Shown: positions 34,505 through 42,586 of the stretch, piece after piece
How positions within the stretch are numbered: the stretch's first letter is position 1
Layout: every line of letters starts with the position of its first letter
NCBI GenBank assembly: GCA_028689675.1
Contig: JAQVCS010000001.1
Coordinates: forward strand, 62,001-126,000
Direction: 5' to 3'
Length of the DNA: 64,000 nt
From: Desulfovibrionaceae bacterium
GTDB taxonomy: Bacteria; Desulfobacterota; Desulfovibrionia; Desulfovibrionales; Desulfovibrionaceae
Notes under the pieces: model-generated
What the model saw: the letters and a program-made list of their open reading frames with translations, nothing else
The model's database searches: none
What the model was told of the DNA's origin: nothing
Program-made: the position numbers and the translations under genes

Positions 34505-35539
34505 CTAGTTCTTGCCAAAGGCACAGTGTGGGTAATGGCATTCCTTACAACTATTGCAATAGCCACCATGCCCCAAAGCCGCAATATCTGCACGGCTTAC
34601 AGGCACACCTGCCAGCAGGCGGGGCACAATTAAATCAAAAATACTGGCTTTATAATACATTACGCAGCCGGGAAGCCCCAGCACGGGCACATCGCCAATA
34701 TAGGCCAGCAAAAACATAGCCCCGGGGAAGGTGGGTGCGCCATAGCTTACCACCCTGCCGCCAGCCGCCCGAATGGCTGTGGGGGTGCGGTCATCGGGGT
34801 CAACAGACATGCCCCCTGTGCACACCACCATGCTTGCGCCCTGAGCAACAAAATCACGAATAGCCGAGGCTGTCATGGCAACAGAATCATCGGTAATGGT
34901 TTGCCCCAGCACAGAAGAGCCAAGGCCAGTAAACTTTTTGCGCAGCACAGGGCCAAAAGCATCGGTAATGCGCCCTGCATACACTTCACTGCCTGTGGTC
35001 ACTATGCCCACCTGAAAAGGCAAAAAAGGCAGCACATTCAGCACTGGCTGCGGGGTGGCCTGCTCCAGCACGGCAATTTTCTGCTCATCAATAAGCAGGG
35101 GGATAATGCGCGTGCCGCCCACAGCCTGCCCCTGCTGCACCTCTTGCATGCTGTGTAGCGTGGCAAGGGCAATATCATCCATGCTGTTCACACGGCTTAG
35201 CGCAGGCACATCCACCTGTAGTAAACCATGGCAGGTAGCCATAAAGTTGACCCTGCCCTCTTTAATTTCAGAAAAGCGCAAATTCTTGCCCGCCACGGTC
35301 TTGCCAATGCGCAGGGCAGCTTCGTCTTCATGCAGCACGCCAGAGCGCGGGGTGTAGACATATAAATTTTCTTTGCCCACCTGTAACAGCACGGGCACAT
35401 CTTCAGGGCGCACAATATGCCCTTTACGAAAAACAGGGCCTTTTGTACCCCCAACCTCAATACGGGTAATGTCGTGGCACAACACAGAACCCACGGCATC
35501 TTCTGCCCGAATAGTTTTCATCTCTAATGCCAAGGACAT
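34505..35539 (-). CDS. MoeA/MPT-binding-like molybdopterin protein with C-terminal Cys motif
   Basis: The 344-residue protein has the MPT-binding fold: VGIVTTGSEVYAGRITDAFGPVL, CTGGMSVDPDDRTPTAIRAAG, and a late VLGLPGCVMYYK. It is shorter than the true MoeA at 43692-44948 and lacks the usual MoeA N-terminal domains. It ends in CNSCKECHYPHCAFGK, a four-Cys/two-His tail that could bind Zn or an Fe-S cluster. ATG 35539 follows AGGGGGGG. It starts the mop operon, with candidate operator repeats upstream. A dedicated molybdenum insertase or cofactor carrier for Mop is inferred. Confidence 0.85.
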   Translation of the reverse strand: MSLALEMKTIRAEDAVGSVLCHDITRIEVGGTKGPVFRKGHIVRPEDVPVLLQVGKENLYVYTPRSGVLHEDEAALRIGKTVAGKNLRFSEIKEGRVNFMATCHGLLQVDVPALSRVNSMDDIALATLHSMQEVQQGQAVGGTRIIPLLIDEQKIAVLEQATPQPVLNVLPFLPFQVGIVTTGSEVYAGRITDAFGPVLRKKFTGLGSSVLGQTITDDSVAMTASAIRDFVAQGASMVVCTGGMSVDPDDRTPTAIRAAGGRVVSYGAPTFPGAMFLLAYIGDVPVLGLPGCVMYYKASIFDLIVPRLLAGVPVSRADIAALGHGGYCNSCKECHYPHCAFGKN

Positions 35540-35567
35540 AAGCCCCCCCTACGCATCAAAAGGCCTT

Positions 35568-35660
35568 GATATGCTTACCAAGACATATAATAGCATCAAA
35601 AAAAGTTCAAAAAATTGAGTGGTTAATCAATAGATTATTATCTATGCTTACTTAGATATG
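35568..35660 (-). promoter_or_regulatory. Candidate regulator sites upstream of the mop operon
   Basis: ATGCTTAC occurs twice in the same orientation (35571-35578 and 35644-35651), each followed by an AGA(C/T)AT sequence, so each unit is partly palindromic. TTGAAC and TATTAT/TATATG elements between them suggest the promoter. The sites would suit a molybdate or tungstate regulator, but I cannot name it. Confidence 0.4.
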
Positions 35661-35788
35661 CCCCGAAATAAAGGGTCGGTCAAGGGCTGGCTGCCACTAT
35701 TTTAGATAAAAACGTGGCATCATAAAAAGTATAAAAAAGCACAAGGTGAAGAAGTAAAAAAATCAGATAATAAGGCGGAAGGGGCAGG

Positions 35789-35817
35789 TAAAAAAATATG
35801 GGGCACTTGTGTGCCCC
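35789..35817 (-). terminator. Terminator of the PFKFB-like gene
   Basis: GGGGCAC (35800-35806) pairs with GTGCCCC (35811-35817). On the minus strand a run of seven T follows. It lies 73 bases after the stop at 35890. Confidence 0.75.
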
Positions 35818-35889
35818 GCATAGCATGTGTTTGAAAAAGGAAAATTCTTGCTTGCTTGGCAAGAAACAAACTTTCAGGTGAGCATACAC

Positions 35890-37101
35890 CTAAGCCGAAT
35901 AGTGCACCAGCTCAAAAACCTTGCGGCGCGGCAGGGTGCAGATATGATAATATTGGTTTTGCGGCACAAAGGTATAGGGAATATCTTCACTGCGGCGCAG
36001 CAAAAAAAGCGAAAGAATAACACGGTTTATAGCTTGATGCCCTACAATCATCAGGGGGGCGTCGCCTGCTAAAAACAGGGCTCTGCGCAGGCCACGGCGC
36101 ACCCTTTCACGCAAAATGGCATAGCTTTCGCCATTGGGGTACACATAATGATATTTATCAGCATTGCGCTGCAAGGTCACCTGCGGCATGGTGCGGCGAA
36201 TATCTTCATAGCTCATTTCTTCGCAGTCGCCAGCATTGATTTCATCAAATTCTTTCAAGGCCATATGCGTTGTGCCTACGCGCGCAGCCAGCAGGGGCGC
36301 GGCTGTTTGCAAAGAACGCAGGCGCGTGGAGGTAAAGACCCACGCTATGGTTTTGTCGCGCAAATGCGTAGCCAAGGCGGCGGCCTGTTCCTGCCCTTTT
36401 TCTGTCAGCGCAGGGTTGCCGCCAATGCGCCCTTCAATATTATACACCGTTTGCCCATGCCTTGCCAAAAAAAGCCGCCGCACCCACATGGTGACCAGAA
36501 TATCACGAATGGCTGAATAGTAGGGGCTGTCTTCACAAGGGTGCTCGTCTAAAATGCGGTTTGCCGTGGTGTCCACGCGCATCCAGTAGCGTTCCACACT
36601 GAGAGGGCAATAAATGGATTCATAATAGCGAATGCGCGCATTAAAGCTTTCATAGGCTTCTTCAGCGCTATAGCCTGCATATTCGGGCAGGTTTGCCTTG
36701 CGGCGAATGCATGTTTCCACCAGCACAGGGTCTTCATTCACGCATTCAATAAAAAGTACTGGGTGGTCGGTGAGGGAAGCCTCCAGCATAGCGCGGCGCG
36801 AAGGGCGGGCATTGGTGGCATCTAAAATGGCAACATCACCACCGCAGGCAAGGTATTCGCGCGCGGCCTCAAAATTTTTGCGGCAAATATATTCGCGGGC
36901 ATCATAGCTTTTGAGGTTTGTGGGGTCATAAAAGGCGGCCTTGGTGGATTCTGAACCAAATAGCTCGCGCCGCATATTGCCATTATTAAAAATAGCCGCC
37001 TGAATGCCGTCTTCGCGCAAGCCCTCGCGAATGCGCTTAGCCATGGTCGATTTCCCGCGCGCGGGCAAACCCACCATGGCAACATACAGCTTGGCACGCA
37101 T
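35890..37101 (-). CDS. PFKFB-like 6-phosphofructo-2-kinase/fructose-2,6-bisphosphatase fusion
   Basis: The 403-residue protein has the two-domain layout of eukaryotic PFKFB. Its kinase part has P-loop GLPARGKST and FNNGNMRRE and FYDPTN, matching the fructose-6-phosphate-binding region. Its histidine-phosphatase part has LARHGQTVYN, EINAGDCEEMSYEDI (close to the eukaryotic motif around the catalytic Glu) and MIVGHQAINR. Fructose-2,6-bisphosphate is a eukaryotic signal, so a bacterial homologue may act on another sugar phosphate. ATG 37101 overlaps the preceding stop as TGATG, coupling it to the methyltransferase fusion. Confidence 0.88.
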   Translation of the reverse strand: MRAKLYVAMVGLPARGKSTMAKRIREGLREDGIQAAIFNNGNMRRELFGSESTKAAFYDPTNLKSYDAREYICRKNFEAAREYLACGGDVAILDATNARPSRRAMLEASLTDHPVLFIECVNEDPVLVETCIRRKANLPEYAGYSAEEAYESFNARIRYYESIYCPLSVERYWMRVDTTANRILDEHPCEDSPYYSAIRDILVTMWVRRLFLARHGQTVYNIEGRIGGNPALTEKGQEQAAALATHLRDKTIAWVFTSTRLRSLQTAAPLLAARVGTTHMALKEFDEINAGDCEEMSYEDIRRTMPQVTLQRNADKYHYVYPNGESYAILRERVRRGLRRALFLAGDAPLMIVGHQAINRVILSLFLLRRSEDIPYTFVPQNQYYHICTLPRRKVFELVHYSA

Positions 37102-38720
37102 CAGGCCACCGCCACCGTGGGGGCACGGCGCAGTAACAAGTGGCTGTAGCCAGCAGCACAATACTGCCGCACGGCCTCTATGCCTTCAAGCACTTCGCCT
37201 GCTGTGCTGAAAAAGCAAAAGCCCTGCCCTGCAAGCCATGCCAAAAATTCAGGCAGGGGCTTGCCCTTTGCTTCCCATTCGGGCACGGCAAGCGCAAGCA
37301 TAATTAAGGGGTCGTGGCGCTCCACAAGCTGCATACAGCCAGCCAAAATACAGGGCGTGTCACCGCCAGCATCAATGCGAATAAAATCAAGGCGCGGCAT
37401 TACCAAGCGGCTGCTCACCTCATCTAGGGTGCGCGCGGGCTTGCCTGTACTTTTGGCAGGGCTAGCACCAGCCAAGGCATAGGGCAAAACCAGTAAATTA
37501 TGCAGGCCATTAAGCTGCATGCTGTGCTGCAAAATAGTTTGAAACAGCAAAGAAGGCTCTACGGCATACACCTTGCCGCGCAAGGCCAGTTTGGCAAAAA
37601 AAGTGCTGTAATAGCCATCACGCGCGCCAATATCAAAGCCCACATAGTGCGGCTTAATAAAGGAACGGCAAAAATGGCGCAGCCGTGCCGCGCACACATC
37701 TTGACGAATGGCGCTGCTTTGCGGCGCGGCGGGGTCAAGCCACACCCAGCGCCCCCCCGGGGTTAAAAAGGGCACGCGGTCTGGCATGCCTGCAATGCGG
37801 GCGGGTTCCTCCTTTTGCGGCAAGGCCGTCAGCACATAATCAGCACCACAGGCATGGCACAGGCGGCATTGCTCATGCGCATCATGCCTTTGCTGCCACT
37901 GGTCAAGGCTGGTGCTACAGGCATCACCCAAGGTGCTGTGGCGGGCATAGCGGCACAGTAAGAGCGTGCCATCGGCATCGATGCATAAATCATCATGAGC
38001 GGGGCAGCTAAATGCCGCAGGCCGCGGGGCTGTTTTGCTTTGCACGTCAAGCAAATGGGCAAGGGCAGGCAAAGCCCCACACGCTTCTTTGCTCATCGCC
38101 CCGCTCAGGGCACGGCACACCAGCTCTAAATCAAGAGTAGCAAAACGCGGCTGCATTACATGCATACCCGCACTAAAGGCAAAATCACAAATGGCCTCGT
38201 GCCTGTCAATATCCATAGCCACGGGCGGCAGCAAAATAGAAACCGTTCCGCGAAAACCACGGGCACGCACTTCTGCCATGAGGGCAAAAATATTTTTTTG
38301 CATGCCCTTCAGAGAACAGCAGGTTTCGGTGCAGGTCAAGGGGTCATAATAGGCCGCCATAGAAAACACAATATCGCGCAAATGCGCCATGTGCGGGCAG
38401 GCCTCAAGGGCAGGCAGCGTTTTGGCACTGGTAGTGATGCTGTAAAAAAGGTTCTGCTCTTCTAACCATGCCGCTATGCGTGCAAAATGCGGGTGCAGCA
38501 AAGGGTCGCCCCGCAGCTGTAATTGCACTATGGTGCTGGGGGTAATAGCGCCCTCGGCCTGCCAATGGCGCACAATGCGGCAAAAGGTGTCCACACTCAT
38601 GCAGGTTTGGCTTTCTGGCTGGGGTAAATCAAGCGCCTGATAGGGCAGCAGGGAAGTATCAAAAAGGTCAGCGGCGGCAGAAATTTCAAGAGCAACAGTA
38701 TGGCAGGGGTGAAGGGGCAT
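37101..38720 (-). CDS. Cysteine-less radical-SAM-like/SPASM domain fused to FkbM-type methyltransferase
   Basis: The 539-residue N-terminal part resembles a SPASM radical SAM protein (VALEIS, MSVDTFCRIV, LQLRGDPLLHPHF, a typical GGEPLLHP variant). The CxxxCxxC cysteines are replaced: A17, D21 and L24 sit where they belong. The auxiliary-cluster cysteines remain (C239, C246, C256, and C285/C288/C291). The C-terminal part (about 355-530) is FkbM-like with VGFDIGARDGYYSTFFAK and VYAVEPS. ATG 38720 follows GGAG. It is coupled by TGATG to the PFKFB-like gene. Its role is unknown; a glycan-modifying role is possible from FkbM family knowledge. Confidence 0.75.
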   Translation of the reverse strand: MPLHPCHTVALEISAAADLFDTSLLPYQALDLPQPESQTCMSVDTFCRIVRHWQAEGAITPSTIVQLQLRGDPLLHPHFARIAAWLEEQNLFYSITTSAKTLPALEACPHMAHLRDIVFSMAAYYDPLTCTETCCSLKGMQKNIFALMAEVRARGFRGTVSILLPPVAMDIDRHEAICDFAFSAGMHVMQPRFATLDLELVCRALSGAMSKEACGALPALAHLLDVQSKTAPRPAAFSCPAHDDLCIDADGTLLLCRYARHSTLGDACSTSLDQWQQRHDAHEQCRLCHACGADYVLTALPQKEEPARIAGMPDRVPFLTPGGRWVWLDPAAPQSSAIRQDVCAARLRHFCRSFIKPHYVGFDIGARDGYYSTFFAKLALRGKVYAVEPSLLFQTILQHSMQLNGLHNLLVLPYALAGASPAKSTGKPARTLDEVSSRLVMPRLDFIRIDAGGDTPCILAGCMQLVERHDPLIMLALAVPEWEAKGKPLPEFLAWLAGQGFCFFSTAGEVLEGIEAVRQYCAAGYSHLLLRRAPTVAVA

Positions 38721-38745
38721 ACAGACTCCGACGGGCAATAAAAAA

Positions 38746-38787
38746 GACAAAAAAAAGGGGAATGCGAAACAACCATTCACATTCCCC
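38746..38787 (-). terminator. Terminator of tyrS
   Basis: GGGGAATG (38757-38764) pairs with CATTCCCC (38780-38787), and the minus-strand product is followed by an eight-base T-run. Confidence 0.85.
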
Positions 38788-38862
38788 CCAGTATGGCATA
38801 AGGCTTTGCGCCCGTCCAGCCAAAAACAAAGAGCGCAAAAAATAACTGCGCCAATTAATACA

Positions 38863-40059
38863 TTATTTCACAATAACTTTTAAGAAGTTCTTTTTGCCGC
38901 ATTTCACAATATGCTCGCCAACACTCAAAGGGGCAGCGGCGTCTTCACAGCGCTGGCCATCGACAGAAAGCCCGCCAGCCTTGGCAATGCGCTTTACTTC
39001 TGCGCGCGATTTCACCATACCAGCAGCATCCAGCGCGGCCACAGGGCTGGCATCATCACCAGCAGCGCAGCTCATGCTGGGCATATCTTCGGGCACGCCG
39101 CCATCGGCATGCACGGCATTAAAGCCCTGACGCGCCTTGTCAGCTTCGTCTTGGCTGTGATAGCGCGCAACAATTTCATGCGCTAAATCTTCTTTTGCCT
39201 TTTTGGGGTGCACAGCGCCGCTGGCAACGTCCTGCTTGAGCTGTGCCAGTGCGTCTAAATCTTTAGCAGAAAGCAGCTCATAATAGTTCCACATCAGCTC
39301 ATCAGAAATAGACATCACCTTGCCAAAAATATCGGCAGGGGCTTCGTCAATGCCTATATAATTGCCGTACGATTTTGACATCTTGCGCACGCCATCCATG
39401 CCCACCAAAAGGGGCATGGTTAAAATGCACTGCGGCTCAAGGCCATATTGGCTTTGCAGGTTGCGCCCCACCAGCAAGTTAAACTTCTGGTCTGTGCCGC
39501 CCATTTCCACATCGGCTTTCAGGGCAACAGAATCATAGCCCTGACACAGGGGGTACATAAATTCATGAATGGCAATAGGCGTGTGCTCGCGAAAGCGCTT
39601 TTCAAAATCGTCCCGCTCCATCATACGCGCCACAGTGTATTTGGAAGCAAGGCGAATAAAGTCTGCCGCATTCATGCCGCTGAGCCAATGCGAATTAAAT
39701 TCCACAATGGTTTTTTCAGGGTCAAGAATTTTGAAAACCTGCTTTTTGTAGGTTTCGGCATTGGCAAGCACTTGCTCTTCAGTCAAGGGCGGGCGGGTTT
39801 CAGAACGGCCGGAAGGGTCGCCAATGCGCCCTGTAAAGTCGCCGATAAGAAAAATAATGGTGTGCCCCAGCTCCTGAAAGTGACGCATTTTGTGCATCAC
39901 CACAGTATGCCCCAAGTGCAGGTCGGGGGCGGTGGGGTCAAAGCCCACCTTCACACGCAAGGGCGTGCCGCGCGATAATTTTTTGCGCAGCTCAGCCTCG
40001 TCAATCAATTCTGCCACACCGCGTTTGATGAGAGCCATTTGACGGTCAATATCAGTCAT
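38863..40059 (-). CDS. tyrS: Tyrosyl-tRNA synthetase
   Basis: The 398-residue class I synthetase has the HIGH-type motif HLGHT in [14 protein letters not shown], the tyrosine-binding [15 protein letters not shown], and KMSKS in [15 protein letters not shown]-terminal S4 RNA-binding domain ends the protein ([27 protein letters not shown]). It attaches tyrosine to tRNA-Tyr in the cytoplasm. ATG 40059 has an AGGAG about 13 bases upstream; ATG 40038 is an alternative. Length is typical of the TyrZ/short class. It is transcribed alone, with a terminator immediately downstream. Confidence 0.97.
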   Translation of the reverse strand: MTDIDRQMALIKRGVAELIDEAELRKKLSRGTPLRVKVGFDPTAPDLHLGHTVVMHKMRHFQELGHTIIFLIGDFTGRIGDPSGRSETRPPLTEEQVLANAETYKKQVFKILDPEKTIVEFNSHWLSGMNAADFIRLASKYTVARMMERDDFEKRFREHTPIAIHEFMYPLCQGYDSVALKADVEMGGTDQKFNLLVGRNLQSQYGLEPQCILTMPLLVGMDGVRKMSKSYGNYIGIDEAPADIFGKVMSISDELMWNYYELLSAKDLDALAQLKQDVASGAVHPKKAKEDLAHEIVARYHSQDEADKARQGFNAVHADGGVPEDMPSMSCAAGDDASPVAALDAAGMVKSRAEVKRIAKAGGLSVDGQRCEDAAAPLSVGEHIVKCGKKNFLKVIVK

Positions 40060-40085
40060 CGGACTTGTATACTCCTATAAATAAC

Positions 40086-40110
40086 GCGCAAAGCAGCCAA
40101 GGCTTTGCGC
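40086..40110. terminator. Possible terminator of the DUF4911-like gene
   Basis: GCGCAAAGC (40086-40094) pairs perfectly with GCTTTGCGC (40102-40110). The T tail is weak on the minus strand and better on the plus strand, where no gene needs it. Confidence 0.45.
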
Positions 40111-40206
40111 TATCGTTTTTAGGTCTGGCAGAGATTGCCCCTGCTGTCAACGCCAAAACCGCGCCGCAAGCCCCTAGCCAAGTGCGGTCTTTGTGTGCTG
40201 CTCTGC

Positions 40207-40554
40207 TTATATGCTCTCTGTGGCCTGCTCGGGCGCGGGGCAAGGCCAAGGCTGCACCTGTATAACCATGCTTGCGGCAATTTCTTCCAAAGCATAGTTC
40301 ACAGCCCTTGCCCTGTGCGGCGAAAATACCAGTTTGAGCAGGGCTAGGCTTGGGTCAAGCACAGTAAAGTACGCAAGGTTGTCATAGGCTTCCAACAAAA
40401 AGCGGAACATGCCCACCTGCGCTGGCATTACCTGCACCAGCAAGGCGGCACTGCGCGCTGGGGGCGGCAAGGCAGGGCCAGGCTTGCGGGCTTTGCGCTT
40501 TTTTGGGGGGCAGTGGGCGGGGTGCACACTTGGGTGCTGTGTTGTGTTGCTCAT
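40207..40554 (-). CDS. DUF4911-like small protein
   Basis: A 115-residue protein with a basic, Pro-rich N-terminus (about 1-35: PPKKRKARKPGP) and a compact C-terminal domain (about 40-105) containing FLLEAYDNLAYFTVLDPSLALLKL and YALEEIAA, which recall DUF4911. The function of that family is unknown. ATG 40554 has no clear ribosome-binding site; the frame extends to 40614 without one either. It is flanked by the azlCD terminator upstream and a GC-rich hairpin downstream, so it seems transcribed alone. Confidence 0.65.
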   Translation of the reverse strand: MSNTTQHPSVHPAHCPPKKRKARKPGPALPPPARSAALLVQVMPAQVGMFRFLLEAYDNLAYFTVLDPSLALLKLVFSPHRARAVNYALEEIAASMVIQVQPWPCPAPEQATESI

Positions 40555-40597
40555 GCTGCTGGTGTAACGCCACACCCTATTCTTGGCAAGGTGCAAT

Positions 40598-40628
40598 AAA
40601 AAAGCGCCAGCCACAAGCCAGCGCTTTA
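40598..40628 (-). terminator. Hairpin between azlCD and the DUF4911-like gene
   Basis: AAAGCGCCAGC and a matching GC-GCGCTTT form a hairpin whose minus-strand product is followed by six T. It lies just beyond repeat R1-B on the azlD downstream side. Confidence 0.6.
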
Positions 40629-40634
40629 TCTGCC

Positions 40635-40754
40635 TAGAGTATTATCACCGTAAAAATGCTCGCAAGGTTTGGTACGAAATCCTTGCTGCTCAAAGCCCAC
40701 AAGGGGCGGCATGTGCTTCCCCGTTACATGCGCTTTGAAAGAGAATATGCCCTA
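40635..40754 (-). repeat. Intergenic repeat R1, copy B
   Basis: 120 bp between azlD and the DUF4911-like gene, in reverse orientation. Ends are TAGAGTA and TGCCCTA. It keeps CGCAAGG/CCTTGC (hairpin 2) and CTTTCAAAGCGC/GGGCTTTGAG (hairpin 1). Confidence 0.85.
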
Positions 40755-40773
40755 AAAAGAGGTAAGGCTTGCC

Positions 40774-41106
40774 CTACCAGCCCCAAAAACGTGCCAGTGC
40801 AACAAAAGCCATAGCAAAGGCAATAGCCCCAAAAAAGCTTTTGCTCCACCATGCCACCAACAGCGAGGGCACTGCCGCCATCAGGTAAAGATTATTCAAA
40901 GAAAGATCTAACACACCCTGATTGAAAAAAATATCTGTGCCCACCAGCGCGGCCATAATGGCAACGGGCACAAAAGAAAGCCAATCCAGCACCACGCGGG
41001 GCATGGCATCGGGCTCTAAAAACATCATGGGCAGCACACGCAGCAGGGCTGTAACAAGCGATGTGCCCGCAATGCAGCCAATCAAATACCATTCATGCTC
41101 ACTCAT
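40774..41106 (-). CDS. azlD: AzlD-family branched-chain amino acid exporter subunit
   Basis: A 110-residue protein with about three to four membrane helices, including LVTALLRVLPMMFLEPD and LSFVPVAIMAALVGTDIFF, typical of AzlD. AzlD partners AzlC to export branched-chain amino acids or analogues. ATG 41106 follows GGGGGTGAGC and overlaps the azlC stop by eight bases, so the two are translationally coupled. The export substrate is inferred from B. subtilis and E. coli YgaZH homologues. Confidence 0.88.
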   Translation of the reverse strand: MSEHEWYLIGCIAGTSLVTALLRVLPMMFLEPDAMPRVVLDWLSFVPVAIMAALVGTDIFFNQGVLDLSLNNLYLMAAVPSLLVAWWSKSFFGAIAFAMAFVALARFWGW

Positions 41107-41815
41107 GCTCACCCCCAGCCAGCGCGCGGGCATCCGAAGCGGCCTTGGCACGCAGCAGCACCACGCCAAAGCAAGCCCCAGCCACGGCTGCTGTTACCAC
41201 ATTCCACTGCGTCATGCCCGCCACTTTCAAGCCCACGCACAAAGCCATGGAAAAAGCCCCCACAAGCACATGCAAGGCAGTACGGCATTGTGGCACAAGC
41301 AGGGCAATAAACATGGCGGTAAGGGCATAATCCAAACCCAGCGGGCGCACATCTTGAATAAGCCCGCCGCAATATGCCCCCAAAATAGTGCCAAAAACCC
41401 ATGCGCTGTGCGCGGTGACATTGCAGGAATACAGCGTGGCTAAAGAAAGCGACCAGCCCTTTTGAAAGGCCGTGGCGTGCACGCCAAAGGTTTCATCGGT
41501 CATTTCATAGCCAAATAAAAATTTTTGCCACAAGGTGAGGGGGCGCAAATAGGGGGCAAGAGAGGCAGACATTAATAAATGCCGCAAGTTCACCACAAAA
41601 ACAGACACAGTAACCGAAAGCACACCCACACCAGTGGCACACAGGCCAGCAGTAACAAATTGCCCAGACCCGGCAAATTGAAAGACAGAAAGCGCAATGG
41701 CCAGCGCTGGCGAAAAGCCATTTTTCACCGCCAGCACACCAAAGGCAAAAGCAACAGGCACATAGCCCAACACAATGGGCAAGCCCCGTTTAACACCATC
41801 CCCAAGAGCAGACAT
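41099..41815 (-). CDS. azlC: AzlC-family branched-chain amino acid exporter subunit
   Basis: A 238-residue polytopic protein (about six to seven helices) with GLPIVLGYVPVAFAFGVLA at the start and FQFAGSGQF and LRHLLMSASLAPYL, characteristic of AzlC/YgaZ. I place the start at ATG 41815, preceded by AAAGGG; ATG 41869 would add 18 residues without family support. Repeat R1-C lies directly upstream in the 363-base gap and may influence expression. It acts with AzlD in the inner membrane. Confidence 0.9.
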   Translation of the reverse strand: MSALGDGVKRGLPIVLGYVPVAFAFGVLAVKNGFSPALAIALSVFQFAGSGQFVTAGLCATGVGVLSVTVSVFVVNLRHLLMSASLAPYLRPLTLWQKFLFGYEMTDETFGVHATAFQKGWSLSLATLYSCNVTAHSAWVFGTILGAYCGGLIQDVRPLGLDYALTAMFIALLVPQCRTALHVLVGAFSMALCVGLKVAGMTQWNVVTAAVAGACFGVVLLRAKAASDARALAGGEHE

Positions 41816-42178
41816 AGAAAACCCTTTATCATGGCGGGGCTGCACGGGCAGCCCCTGCATACTTGTCATACGCTTTGCCCTGCTGAGCGCATTGTACCTT
41901 TAAAAATACTGGCAATGTTTTATAAGAACTTCTTGCCATGCAAAGCGCACAAGGGGAAAGTTTCCCCCTTCCATAAGCTTGAAAAGTGAACCTGTGTAGG
42001 CTCAGCCCGCCATAAAGACCTGCTATAAAGCCGCCTTTTCCACGCTGGCTATTGTGCAAACAAGAATATGCCCTCTTGACGCGGCACTCTCGGCCTTCGC
42101 CGCTCTTTTCTTTATGCGCTGTGCCAGCGTGAAGAAAAATCGACTTTTCGCAGTCGGCAGTATAATAAGCGCTAGACC
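41816..42178. other. 363-base gap holding repeat R1-C and a long inverted repeat
   Basis: Bases 41883-41998 are repeat R1-C. CACGCTGGC (42041-42049) and GCCAGCGTG (42123-42131) are perfect inverted 9-mers enclosing 73 bases, followed by the small hairpin CGACT/AGTCG. The segment could encode a structured RNA or another mobile-element remnant. Confidence 0.5.
41883..41998 (-). repeat. Intergenic repeat R1, copy C (diverged)
   Basis: About 116 bp upstream of azlC. In reverse orientation it shows GGTTCACTTTTCAAGC, CCCCTTGTGCGCTTTGC and ATTGCCAGTATTTTTAAAG, aligning along its length with the other R1 copies, but the ends are eroded. Confidence 0.8.
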
Positions 42179-42586
42179 CTAGCCCTGCTGCGGTAGATCT
42201 GCTACCAAGGCCTCGAGCAAGGCGGAAAGTGCGGCTATATCCTCTGCGGCAGCGGCTACAGCCGCGGGCGGGCATTGCGCCACCACGGTGGGCAAATGCG
42301 TATAACTCAGCCAATTATTGCTTTGGGCATCTTGCCACAGGCACAGCTTGAGCGGCAGGCAGGGGGCAAGCTGGGGCATGGTTTGCTGTATGCGCGCCAT
42401 TTCCCGACGCGGGGCAAACAAAAAAGTTACCGCCGCAGACACCGTTATCAGCTCAGTAAAAGCATTGCGGGTAAGGTCAATTTCTGCATCAATAGGTATG
42501 CCGCGCTGGTGTAAAGCCTCGCGCACAGCGCTGCGTGCTTCGCCCACAGTGCAGGGCAATGCCTTGGTTTGTAAACCTTCCATCAT
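42179..42586 (-). CDS. DUF302-like protein
   Basis: A 135-residue soluble protein. Its segment AVREALHQRGIPIDAEIDLT and the later LPLKLCLWQDAQSNNWLSYTHLP follow the DUF302 pattern (an alpha-beta sandwich of unknown function, sometimes tied to metal or redox stress). ATG 42586 overlaps the Sel1 gene stop as TAATG and follows GAGGAAAAAAT. ATG 42583 is an alternative start. The coupling to a periplasmic repeat protein is odd since no signal peptide is seen. Confidence 0.65.
   Translation of the reverse strand: MMEGLQTKALPCTVGEARSAVREALHQRGIPIDAEIDLTRNAFTELITVSAAVTFLFAPRREMARIQQTMPQLAPCLPLKLCLWQDAQSNNWLSYTHLPTVVAQCPPAAVAAAAEDIAALSALLEALVADLPQQG

Larger units (their letters stand above)
35540..35889. 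other. 350-base AT-rich gap: mop-operon control region and PFKFB terminator
   Basis: Next to the MoeA-like gene lie the repeats described at 35568-35660. The rest is AT-rich, with a GCCAC/GTGGC hairpin (about 35690-35719) and the terminator at 35789-35817. No tRNA or ORF of interest was seen. Confidence 0.6.
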
